A DNA stretch of 17,701 bases from Simkania sp. GTDB lineage: Bacteria; Chlamydiota; Chlamydiia; Chlamydiales; Simkaniaceae. The notes under the pieces are model-generated. The model was not told the DNA's origin. It made no database searches and saw nothing but the letters and a program-made list of their open reading frames with translations. The DNA lies in contig JANQJX010000037.1 of the NCBI GenBank assembly GCA_028281425.1, positions 1 to 17,701 on the forward strand, in the 5' to 3' direction. This document shows, one piece after another, positions 1-7,113 of the stretch (position 1 is its first letter; every line of letters starts with the position of its first letter). The translations under genes and the position numbers were made by a program.

Positions 1-1142
1 ATAAACAGATTGCCGGTATGATCTGTTTCTGAAGGAATTTTGATATAGTGGTTATGAAAAATCCAAGCTTGATTTTCCCAACCTGCTTGAAGCAAGAAAT
101 GATAATTTCCTTCTTCAAGCCATACTTGATACCGAAGACCCAATTCAAGGTCCATAATAGGCTGAAGTGAATAGGGTTGCGTACGTGTTCTCAAATTAAC
201 CGTTGTAACACCAGCAACGGTTGTATTTTGATCTCTTCTAGTAATATCATACTCTCCCCAAAGCAATGAAAGGGCTAAATTTCCATAAATACTCCAGTTA
301 GAATCAAACTGAAGCGCACTTTTGATCCCACTGCGGAGGCCAACTCCCCAAAAATCGTGTTTTATTCTTAACTGCCCAACCAAGCCATCCGATACAAATG
401 AATGGCGCACACGATATTTTTGATTAACCCACGCTCCTTGGAGTCCAAGATGAAGTCGCATTTTAAAAAATTGACTCAAATAGGAATTACGCCCCATTTC
501 AAGATGGATATCATTAAACTGAAGATCCCACTTTGCTCTTGAGCTGCTGATGAATGGAGGAGAAGAGATAAGACGATTGATATCTTTACTAATTGACCAC
601 AAAGAAATCATTGTCAATGGATTTTGGCTTGTAGAAGTTTTTTGAGTTGATGTGCGAAGCCAAGTATAATCGGCATACATATCCCATCCATCATGAGGGA
701 AATTGAAACCCAATCCCACTTTAAAGCCAGGATCCCATTTCCAATCAGGCTCCCGTAAACTGCCACGACTATCATTACCAGTAACACTAAAACCCGATAC
801 CGCATGATCGAGTCCCCCTTGACGTATCGTCCAATAGATAAAGTCAGCTGTAATATAAGGATTCCAATCCCGGCAAATCATAGGACCTGCAGGGGGCGTT
901 GGGTTTAACTTTGCCCGTTTACAGTCTGGGAAAAAAAGGAATTTATCAGGGCACCCACATTTGGGCTTTGGAGGACACATAGGCCTCCTAGGAGGACAAA
1001 CCCTTTTTTTAGGAGGACAAACAGGTTTTCTTGGCGGACATGGCCGAACAGGCTCCTTCGGAGGACACTGCTCATCTCCCATTTGAGCAGCACTCAAAGC
1101 ACTCGCAAAGCAAAGGAGAAATAGGACTAAAAATTTTTTCAC
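1..1142 (-). CDS. Outer-membrane beta-barrel (MOMP-like/Lpg1974-type) protein, 3' end outside window
   Basis: The minus-strand frame is open from a GTG at 1142-1140 to the window edge, giving 380 codons with no stop. The GTG is preceded by a strong Shine-Dalgarno (GGGAGGT, 5-base spacing), which decides the start. Residues 1-19 form a signal peptide (MKKFLVLFLLCFASALSAA). Residues 26-64 are rich in Cys and Pro, with CPP units at 26, 35, 42, 49 and 56; the last four are spaced seven residues apart. Further Cys lie at 62, 64, 74 and 90. From about residue 93 (DWNPYITADFIYW) the protein has alternating aromatic/polar strands typical of chlamydial MOMP-like and Lpg1974-family porins, and this part shows no Cys. 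The likely role is a porin or structural protein of the disulphide-linked outer-membrane complex. The C-terminal strand is not visible. The family is assigned from pattern only; outer-membrane location is much surer than the family name. Confidence 0.8.
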   Translation of the reverse strand, partial: MKKFLVLFLLCFASALSAAQMGDEQCPPKEPVRPCPPRKPVCPPKKRVCPPRRPMCPPKPKCGCPDKFLFFPDCKRAKLNPTPPAGPMICRDWNPYITADFIYWTIRQGGLDHAVSGFSVTGNDSRGSLREPDWKWDPGFKVGLGFNFPHDGWDMYADYTWLRTSTQKTSTSQNPLTMISLWSISKDINRLISSPPFISSSRAKWDLQFNDIHLEMGRNSYLSQFFKMRLHLGLQGAWVNQKYRVRHSFVSDGLVGQLRIKHDFWGVGLRSGIKSALQFDSNWSIYGNLALSLLWGEYDITRRDQNTTVAGVTTVNLRTRTQPYSLQPIMDLELGLRYQVWLEEGNYHFLLQAGWENQAWIFHNHYIKIPSETDHTGNLF

Positions 1143-1815
1143 TCAATACCTCCCTGGTAAATTAAAATGAATCATGCATTATTTTTAAATATATATGCAA
1201 TAACTTTCCTTTAATTGTCGAACATAAAGTTGCTAAAACATCTCTCAAACCTCTTTTTTCTCTATGGGAAATGCTCAAACTTTTGATCTCTTTTGATTTC
1301 TTTCAGAATTGAGAATTTTTTTTTCTGGCTTTAGAATGATTCAATGTAAGAGATAGAGACTCACCAATTCTGGAAAAAGAGTTGCAAAAGGTTTGTCATC
1401 TTATTGATCTCTTTCCAAAATTTATAAAAACCTGGCAAAAGTAAAATAGACAGCCCTTTGCATTCCTTAGTTTGAGTTGACTAAAACCATCTTTTTTTCT
1501 AAAAAACCTCTATTGCATTTCTTTAAAGCAGTGATTGTCGGGAACTCTACATGGCATGCATGAAAAATGCAGGCTAAATGAAATGAATCGCAGTTGCTAA
1601 GAAGCCATTAATCTCATAGAATGACTATTTAAGTATGTTTGATGGTTCATGAGGTGTTTGTCCTTAACTTAAAGTCATAAAAGCCTTACATTAGCCGCTT
1701 CGAGCTTAGAAAAACCAGGCTTTTCTCTACATAAAACATGAAGTAAAATGTAATAGAAGAGAAATTCTACTTAAAGTTTGGATTAAAATAAATATTAACA
1801 AAAGCAACATCATTT
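1143..1815. other. Intergenic gap between divergent OMP and cdaA
   Basis: This is 673 AT-rich bases with no ORF that looks convincing. It must carry the promoters of both the OMP (leftward) and the cdaA operon (rightward), but I could not pick a convincing -35/-10 pair for either. A plus-strand frame at about 1340-1444 (34 codons, no start, reading LEKELQKVCHLIDLFPKF in its middle) looks mildly protein-like and might be the end of a decayed gene. At 1553-1578 there is a weak match to the intergenic repeat family described below. Nothing else is recognised. Confidence 0.5.
1553..1578. repeat. Degenerate copy of the intergenic palindromic repeat
   Basis: The stretch GGCATGCATGAAAAATGCAGG followed by CTAA resembles the inverse of the repeat core seen elsewhere in the window (GGCATGCGAAATGCGGGTTA), with a two- to three-base insertion and a few mismatches. 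It could be chance in AT-rich DNA. Confidence 0.25.
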
Positions 1816-2613
1816 ATGGGATTTTATTATACGCTCACTCCTTTGATTGAAATCATGATCATTGCTGTGATCATCAACTATATCCTTTCTTTTTTTTGGA
1901 ATACCCGTTCTATAGATTTGATGCTTGGTCTTCTTGCTTTTCTTCTCATTTTCGTCGCTTCTTCCTGGTTTAATCTTCCCATTTTACACAAGTTGATGCT
2001 TCTCATGGGAAACTTTGCTTTTATAGCCGTTTTAATCATCTTTCAGCCGGAGCTACGCGTTGCTCTTTCTAAATTTTCTCTAAAAGGGAAAAGATATAAA
2101 GAAATTACCGAGTTTGATAAATTTTTAGATCAGTTAACAACCTCTGTTTATCGTCTTGCAGATAAAAAAATCGGAGCTTTAGTCGCGATTGAAAATGAAG
2201 ATTCTCTAGATGAATTTGCTCTAAAAGCAGTCATGGTGAATGGAAATTTTTCATCGGAGCTTCTCGAATCGATTTTTGCAACGACAACTCCTCTGCATGA
2301 TGGGGCGGTGATTATTCATGATCTTACAATCGTTGCAGCTTCGGTGATTTTGCCTCTTGCAGGTGATACCTCTCAAATCGCAAAGTCAATGGGAACACGC
2401 CATAGAGCAGCTCTTGGAGTAAGTCAGCTCACTGACGCTTTACTTATCGTGGTCTCTGAAGAAACAGGCAAGGTTTCTATTGCACGTGATGGAATCATGA
2501 CCCGAGGAATAAAACTAGACCGCTTTAAAGCAATTATTCGTAGTGTCTTCAATCCTCCCTTAAAAAAAACTCTCCAAAAACGTTTCAAGCTCAAAGAATG
2601 GATTAAGCAATGA
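1816..2613 (+). CDS. cdaA: Diadenylate cyclase CdaA (YbbP), c-di-AMP synthase
   Basis: This 265-residue membrane enzyme joins two ATP to make cyclic di-AMP. Three hydrophobic segments (about 10-27, 34-50 and 56-77) are followed by the IIFQPELR sequence typical of CdaA and then a DisA_N (DAC) catalytic domain. The two catalytic motifs are intact: DGA at 162-164 and the RHR motif in TRHRAA at 194-199. Length and topology match the CdaA class, not DisA. The start fits the usual short N-terminus before the first helix, but there is no clear Shine-Dalgarno before the ATG. Its stop overlaps the next gene's start as ATGA, and the partner is the expected YbbR-type protein. In Chlamydia trachomatis the homologue (CT012, recalled from memory) makes c-di-AMP that host STING senses. 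Confidence 0.95.
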   Translation: MGFYYTLTPLIEIMIIAVIINYILSFFWNTRSIDLMLGLLAFLLIFVASSWFNLPILHKLMLLMGNFAFIAVLIIFQPELRVALSKFSLKGKRYKEITEFDKFLDQLTTSVYRLADKKIGALVAIENEDSLDEFALKAVMVNGNFSSELLESIFATTTPLHDGAVIIHDLTIVAASVILPLAGDTSQIAKSMGTRHRAALGVSQLTDALLIVVSEETGKVSIARDGIMTRGIKLDRFKAIIRSVFNPPLKKTLQKRFKLKEWIKQ

Positions 2614-3875
2614 AAACGCTTTTAAAAAATATTTTTATTCATCATTGGCCTCGTAAATCTCTTTCTCTTCTTCTTGCAATTTTTATTTGGTTTATCATTA
2701 GCAAGTCTCTTTCAGTGTCAAAAAACATCCCCAATGTTCCCGTTCGTATTATCAATATTCCACGTGGAAAAACCGTCATGGATATGGAGGCAAATGGGTT
2801 TCTTAAAAGGCATGTCAATTTAACCTTATTCGGAAGCAAAACTGTTTTGGATGAGCTCAATGCAAGGAATCTTGAGGTTGTCTTAGATGCTTCCTCTAGC
2901 AAACAAGATGAATGGATTGCAACGATTTCTAAGCATAATATTAAAGCCAAAAACTTAGATACAAATCTATCTCAAGGAATCACAAAAATCACAGAGCAAA
3001 ATATTATCATCAAGATGATCCACCTTGCGACAGAAAAAGTTCCCATTCTCATCACCGCCCCTATTGGAGAAGCACCTAAAGGGTACAGTTTTCTCGATAT
3101 TTGGCCTTATCAGCTCTACATTACGGTCAATGGCCCAGGGGATATCATCAAAAAGCTCAAAGATCAAAAGCTAAAGCTGACCTTTAATTTAAATGATATT
3201 TCAAAAAAAGACCTCGATAAACTTACAGGCACCCCTTCTCATCCAAATTCACATTCAGATGTTGTAAGCTTTTTTATTCCAAACAGCTGGAAAAAGCTCT
3301 CTCTCCCTTTCTTATCCTCTAAACCCATTGAAATTAATGACCCTCAAGCCAAATCTCTTCGTATTGATTTCCTACGTAATGAAATTTCTAAAATTGGAAA
3401 CTTGATCCCAGTTTCCCTTTTTTTCGACCCTACCAATATCAAAGAGCTAAACCCTCAAAAAATTCGTTTAGCCACAGGAAATTTGATCGAAATAAAAAAT
3501 GGGATCCCCTTTTTATCTATTCCTCTGTATGCAAAAGGGGTCAGTAGCCTATTTTTAGAGCTTATAAAAAACCGTATCGAGCTTTTGATTCTTGTCATAC
3601 AAAAAGAGGGAAAAAAATGTTTCGAATGGAACATTCAATTCATTCATCCACAAACTTTAGAAGACCGTTATGTCCATATCTTAATGTCTGACATAAATGC
3701 CCAAAAAGCCTATCAAACCAACCCGAGGATCCAAGAAGCAAATTTAAGAAAACGGTTCCGTACCTACCTCAACCGTTTTGAACTTTTTACTTCTCAGAAT
3801 AAGAAATTGGAAATTTGCCCCTATCTTCAAAATGAGGAGATTAAAATCAAGGAACATAAAAAGCATGCTTCATAA
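2610..3875 (+). CDS. ybbR: YbbR-domain membrane protein (CdaR-like partner of CdaA)
   Basis: The 421-residue protein starts with a short cytoplasmic tail and one membrane segment (about 17-33, LSLLLAIFIWFII). A long extracytoplasmic part follows with YbbR-type repeats; the VPVRI strand and VNLTLFGS (first unit) and the LYITVNGPGDIIKKLK stretch (second unit) are recognisable. In Firmicutes CdaR binds and modulates CdaA, and the same role is inferred here from domain and position. The ATG overlaps the cdaA stop by four bases (ATGA), pointing to translational coupling. The C-terminal 200 or so residues are poorly conserved in appearance and I see no further named domain. Unlike the Firmicute operon, no glmM follows; LPS genes do. 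Confidence 0.85.
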   Translation: MKTLLKNIFIHHWPRKSLSLLLAIFIWFIISKSLSVSKNIPNVPVRIINIPRGKTVMDMEANGFLKRHVNLTLFGSKTVLDELNARNLEVVLDASSSKQDEWIATISKHNIKAKNLDTNLSQGITKITEQNIIIKMIHLATEKVPILITAPIGEAPKGYSFLDIWPYQLYITVNGPGDIIKKLKDQKLKLTFNLNDISKKDLDKLTGTPSHPNSHSDVVSFFIPNSWKKLSLPFLSSKPIEINDPQAKSLRIDFLRNEISKIGNLIPVSLFFDPTNIKELNPQKIRLATGNLIEIKNGIPFLSIPLYAKGVSSLFLELIKNRIELLILVIQKEGKKCFEWNIQFIHPQTLEDRYVHILMSDINAQKAYQTNPRIQEANLRKRFRTYLNRFELFTSQNKKLEICPYLQNEEIKIKEHKKHAS

Positions 3876-5046
3876 TTTGGATCGATGCTTATTCCCTCCA
3901 ATAAAATTAAGCCTGGTCACACGTCATTTCGGAGTCTTAGGAGGCATCGAAAAGCACAGCTTACGTCTTGCACTTGCATTTGCTAACCAAGGAGCCGAGG
4001 TTCATATTTTAACTGCAGATTCCATGAAAGAAAATACATTGCATCCTCTGCTTCATTTCCATACTCTTCCTATAAAGAAACGGATAAATTTTCGTAAAAT
4101 CAAAGAGTTTGATTCCCTTTGCCAAAATTGGCATCAACAACAAAAAATGGGTGTGATTTTTGGAATGGATAGAATCCGCTCCCAAACCCATTTAAGAGCT
4201 GGAAACGGGGTTCATGCCGCCTTTTTAAAACAAAAAAAAATGTTTGCTTCATTTAAAAAACCTTTCTTTCCCCTGATTACCCCTCTTGATAAAATCCTTC
4301 TTAACATCGAAAAAGAATCTTTTGAAAGCAACACCCTCAAACGTATTTTTACCAATTCTCACAGGGTTAAAAAAGAAATCTTAACTTATTACAAAACTGC
4401 TTCTGAAAAAATTGAGGTGATTCATAATGGAGTGGAGTGGAAGGAAATGGAAACAGACTTTAAACAAGCGATAGAAAAAAAAAGCTTGCTCTGTTCGCAT
4501 CTCAACTTAAACCCCGATGTTTATCATTTCCTTTTTATTGGCAATGGATTTAAGCGAAAAGGACTCCTTTTTCTTTTAAAAGCCCTTAGCCTACTTCCTT
4601 TTAAAGATTTTCATCTATCTGTTGTTGGAAAGGATAAGCATTTAAAACGATTTGTCATGATGACCCATTTTTTGAATTTAAAAAACCAAGTGACTTTTTT
4701 TGGTAAACGCTCTGATGTTAGAATTTTTTATCAATATGCCGATTGTCTTGTGATCCCTTCTTTATATGACCCTTTTGCTAATGTCACCGTAGAAGCTCTT
4801 GCCATGGGACTTTATGTGATCACATCCCCTTTTAATGGGGGGCATGAAGTCATTACAAAAGAAAGTGGTCTTTTGATTGAAAATTTAAAAGATCCTAAAA
4901 TTTTTGGAGCCACTCTTATGGAAGCCATTTCTCATCCGAAAACAAAGCGTAGCTCTCAAAATATTCGAAATAGTATCAAACATCTTGATTTTTCTTATCA
5001 ACTTAAAAAACTCATACAATCGACATTTGAAAGTTTAGGAACATGA
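3865..5046 (+). CDS. Family-4 glycosyltransferase, WaaG/RfaG-like (probable LPS core)
   Basis: I place the start at the ATG at 3865 (393 residues). The frame is open further upstream to an ATG at 3778, but that would overlap ybbR by about 100 bases. The 3865 start has AAGGA at 3849-3853 and puts the Rossmann start (IKLSLVTRHFGVLGGIEKH) at the usual place. The GGIE loop (26-29) fits the acceptor/donor cleft. The C-terminal GT-B domain has FIGNGFKRKG (about 224-233) and an E-x7-E type motif as D302...E310 in YDPFANVTVEALAMG, with Asp replacing the first Glu. The overall pattern, including the IRSQTHLRAGNG region, resembles WaaG, which adds the first core glucose. The sugar and acceptor are not determinable here. 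It overlaps ybbR by 11 bases and the next gene by 4, within an LPS-related operon. Confidence 0.85.
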   Translation: MLHNLDRCLFPPIKLSLVTRHFGVLGGIEKHSLRLALAFANQGAEVHILTADSMKENTLHPLLHFHTLPIKKRINFRKIKEFDSLCQNWHQQQKMGVIFGMDRIRSQTHLRAGNGVHAAFLKQKKMFASFKKPFFPLITPLDKILLNIEKESFESNTLKRIFTNSHRVKKEILTYYKTASEKIEVIHNGVEWKEMETDFKQAIEKKSLLCSHLNLNPDVYHFLFIGNGFKRKGLLFLLKALSLLPFKDFHLSVVGKDKHLKRFVMMTHFLNLKNQVTFFGKRSDVRIFYQYADCLVIPSLYDPFANVTVEALAMGLYVITSPFNGGHEVITKESGLLIENLKDPKIFGATLMEAISHPKTKRSSQNIRNSIKHLDFSYQLKKLIQSTFESLGT

Positions 5047-6326
5047 ACCGCGAAAATTTAATTTATTGTTCTATTCGATTGGCTTCTTTTTTCCTTTCTC
5101 TTTTCCCTTTAAAGGTTCTCCACAAAATCGGCAATAAGATCGGGTTGATTGCTTACTATTTTTTAAGAAGCTACCGCAAAAGAACTCTTTCAAATTTATC
5201 TTTAGCAACAAACCTTCATCTCACAAAAAAAGAGCTCATTCAAACCGCTAAACACTCTTTTCAAAATTTGGCGATTACCTGCTTGGAATATGCTAAATTT
5301 GAAAAGATGAAAAATTTACATGAAATTTTAATCTGCGAAAATCCTGAAAAAGCCAATCAAATTTATGCTTCCCATAAGGGAATCATCTTCTTTTGCGGCC
5401 ATCAAGCCAATTGGGAAGTCCTTTTTTTAGAAGGAACAAGACGCATGAGAGGTGTTGCTATAGCCCGTCCCTTAAAAAATCGCTTTCTCTACCATTGGAT
5501 TCTCCGTTTAAGACAAAGATACGGAGGAGAGATTATTCCCCCTAAAGAGACCATAAAAAAGGGCCTAAGAGCCTTAAAAGAGGGGAAATTTCTTGGCATC
5601 GTTGCTGATCAGGGAATGCCAGAAAGTCATTACTCTTTTCCTTTTTTTGGAAGAAAAGCCTTTTCAAACATTGCTCCAGCTCTTCTATCCTATAAAACCC
5701 ATTCTCCTATTATCGTTGCAACAGTCAAACGCATTCATGGGATATACCGTATTCATTATCACGATCCTATCTATCCTAACTTGAAAAATAAACGAGAAGA
5801 AGAAATCAAACATCTTACGGCAAAGGCACTGCAAACACTTGAAATGAGTATTCGAGAAAGACCAGGAGAATGGCTTTGGCAACACAATAGATGGAAACAA
5901 GAAACTCCAAGTCATGTTTACTACCGTTTTCGCTACGATTCTATTTTAATTATTTTACCTCTTAAGCCTCAAAAATATCTTCCCCATTTAAAAACATTTA
6001 GAGAAATTTACCCACGCGCTTTTATTACAATTTTGTGTCCCCAATCTTTTACAAAAAATATCCTTTTAAATAATGTAGAAATCCTTCCTTATAAAGATGT
6101 TTCCGAGCTTTTTTTAAGAGATTATCGTTTTAAATTAGTCTTTAACTTTTCTGAAATAAAAAAAATAAAAAAACACTATTTAAAATTGAGTGCTTTTAAA
6201 GTGTTATCAGAAAAAACCCTCTATCCTCTGACTCATCTTCCTCTTAACTCTCCTTTTAATCTCTCTTTACTGCTTACACAAGCCCTCTGCCGTAAACATC
6301 AAGGTCAAAAAGAAAATGCCCTCTAA
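5043..6326 (+). CDS. htrB: HtrB/LpxL-family lipid A acyltransferase with C-terminal extension
   Basis: Residues 1-285 match the LpxL/HtrB acyltransferases, which transfer late acyl chains to lipid A at the inner membrane. The N-terminal hydrophobic segment (about 8-24) anchors it. The H-x4-E/D catalytic motif is H120 to E125 in GHQANWE. GIVADQG (185-191) and the terminal W-x2-HNRWK block (278-285) are family hallmarks. The protein is 427 residues, against about 300 for E. coli LpxL. The extra 130 residues (about 295-427) begin SILIILPLKPQKYLPHLKTF and then ITILCP, which recalls the first Rossmann half of family-9 heptosyltransferases in degenerate form. I recall chlamydial HtrB being longer than E. 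coli's too. It starts in an ATGA overlap with the glycosyltransferase, and its stop overlaps rsmE by 11 bases. Confidence 0.88.
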   Translation: MNRENLIYCSIRLASFFLSLFPLKVLHKIGNKIGLIAYYFLRSYRKRTLSNLSLATNLHLTKKELIQTAKHSFQNLAITCLEYAKFEKMKNLHEILICENPEKANQIYASHKGIIFFCGHQANWEVLFLEGTRRMRGVAIARPLKNRFLYHWILRLRQRYGGEIIPPKETIKKGLRALKEGKFLGIVADQGMPESHYSFPFFGRKAFSNIAPALLSYKTHSPIIVATVKRIHGIYRIHYHDPIYPNLKNKREEEIKHLTAKALQTLEMSIRERPGEWLWQHNRWKQETPSHVYYRFRYDSILIILPLKPQKYLPHLKTFREIYPRAFITILCPQSFTKNILLNNVEILPYKDVSELFLRDYRFKLVFNFSEIKKIKKHYLKLSAFKVLSEKTLYPLTHLPLNSPFNLSLLLTQALCRKHQGQKENAL

Positions 6327-7020
6327 TCGATTTTACATTAAAGAGCCTCTTCAAAAAGGAAAAGAGCTTTATTTAGAAGAAGAAGAATTTTACCATTTGG
6401 TCAAAGTGATGAGGCAAAAAGAAGAAAATCTCATTGAACTTGTCAATGGAGAAAATAGACTTGCAAAAGCAAAAATCATCTCGATTGAAAAGAAAAAAGC
6501 AAAACTTCTTATTTATGCAACCAACTTTTTTAAGCCTGCCTTACCTCCCCTTTTCCTTGCTCAAGCGTTTCCCAAACTTGTCCACCTCGAATGGACCATC
6601 CAAAAGGGCACTGAACTGGGGGTGAGTGCTTTTTATCTCTTTCCCTCTGAACGAAGTGAAAAAAAAGAGTTAAACTCCCATCAAAAAAAGCGCCTTTTTC
6701 AAATTGCTGTCAATGCAATGAAGCAATGTGGACGTTTTGATCTCCCTACATTTCATTTTGCTCCAAATTTAGAAAAGCTGACCCTCCCTAAAGGAACCCC
6801 TTTTTTTGGCGATTTAAAAGCAAAAAAACCTCTTCCTAAAGTGGCCCCTCCCTACCTTTTATTCATCGGTCCAGAAAAAGGATTTTCTGAAAAAGAAACC
6901 CTACAATTAAAAACCATGTTTAAAGCAGAAGGGATCTGGCTTCACCCCTATACCCTTCGCTCTGAAACGGCCTCAATTGCAGCTGTTTATCTTGCCGCCT
7001 TCTATTCAGGGGGGTTGTAA
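6316..7020 (+). CDS. rsmE: 16S rRNA (uracil-1498-N3)-methyltransferase RsmE
   Basis: The 234-residue SPOUT-class enzyme methylates U1498 in the 30S decoding region using S-adenosylmethionine. The N-terminal PUA-like part includes FYHLVKVMRQ (25-34). The methyltransferase part has EWTIQKGTELGV (92-103), AMKQCGR (134-140), and the knot motifs GPEKGFS (185-191) and LRSETAS (214-220); all are the expected RsmE signatures. Length is normal. The ATG at 6316 lies 11 bases inside htrB, so it probably depends on translation of that gene. It is the last gene of the operon: the next gene, pyk, converges from the other strand, with only a repeat hairpin between them. The LPS genes before it are not functionally related in any obvious way. 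Confidence 0.93.
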   Translation: MPSNRFYIKEPLQKGKELYLEEEEFYHLVKVMRQKEENLIELVNGENRLAKAKIISIEKKKAKLLIYATNFFKPALPPLFLAQAFPKLVHLEWTIQKGTELGVSAFYLFPSERSEKKELNSHQKKRLFQIAVNAMKQCGRFDLPTFHFAPNLEKLTLPKGTPFFGDLKAKKPLPKVAPPYLLFIGPEKGFSEKETLQLKTMFKAEGIWLHPYTLRSETASIAAVYLAAFYSGGL

Positions 7021-7030
7021 GCAACCATTC

Positions 7031-7113
7031 TCTAACCCCTATTTCGCACGCCTATTCTGGAAAAAGCCCTACAGACTGTTTTTTGAAAAAGGGGGCATGC
7101 GCAATAGGAGCTA
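7031..7113. repeat. Intergenic palindromic repeat between convergent rsmE and pyk
   Basis: The left arm 7033-7052 (TAACCCCTATTTCGCACGCC) and right arm 7094-7113 (GGCATGCGCAATAGGAGCTA) are inverted copies matching at about 16 of 20 positions. They enclose a CTGGAAAAAGCCC...GTTTTTTGAAAAAGGG core. The left half aligns with 15918-15976. The right arm contains the pyk stop codon. Its place between converging genes suggests it may serve as a bidirectional transcript end. Confidence 0.7.

Noticed and set aside
905..1093. 62-codon minus-strand ORF inside the OMP gene
   Set aside because: It is a shadow of the OMP frame, which has a strong ribosome-binding site, a signal peptide and continuous barrel sequence.
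1303..1374. Inverted CAGAATTG / CAATTCTG pair with a T8 run in the first intergenic gap
   Set aside because: Arms are only eight bases and the T run is inside the loop, so it does not make a credible terminator.
3778..3864. Longer N-terminus for the glycosyltransferase
   Set aside because: It would overlap ybbR by about 100 bases and add a basic stretch with no family counterpart; the ATG at 3865 with AAGGA upstream fits better.
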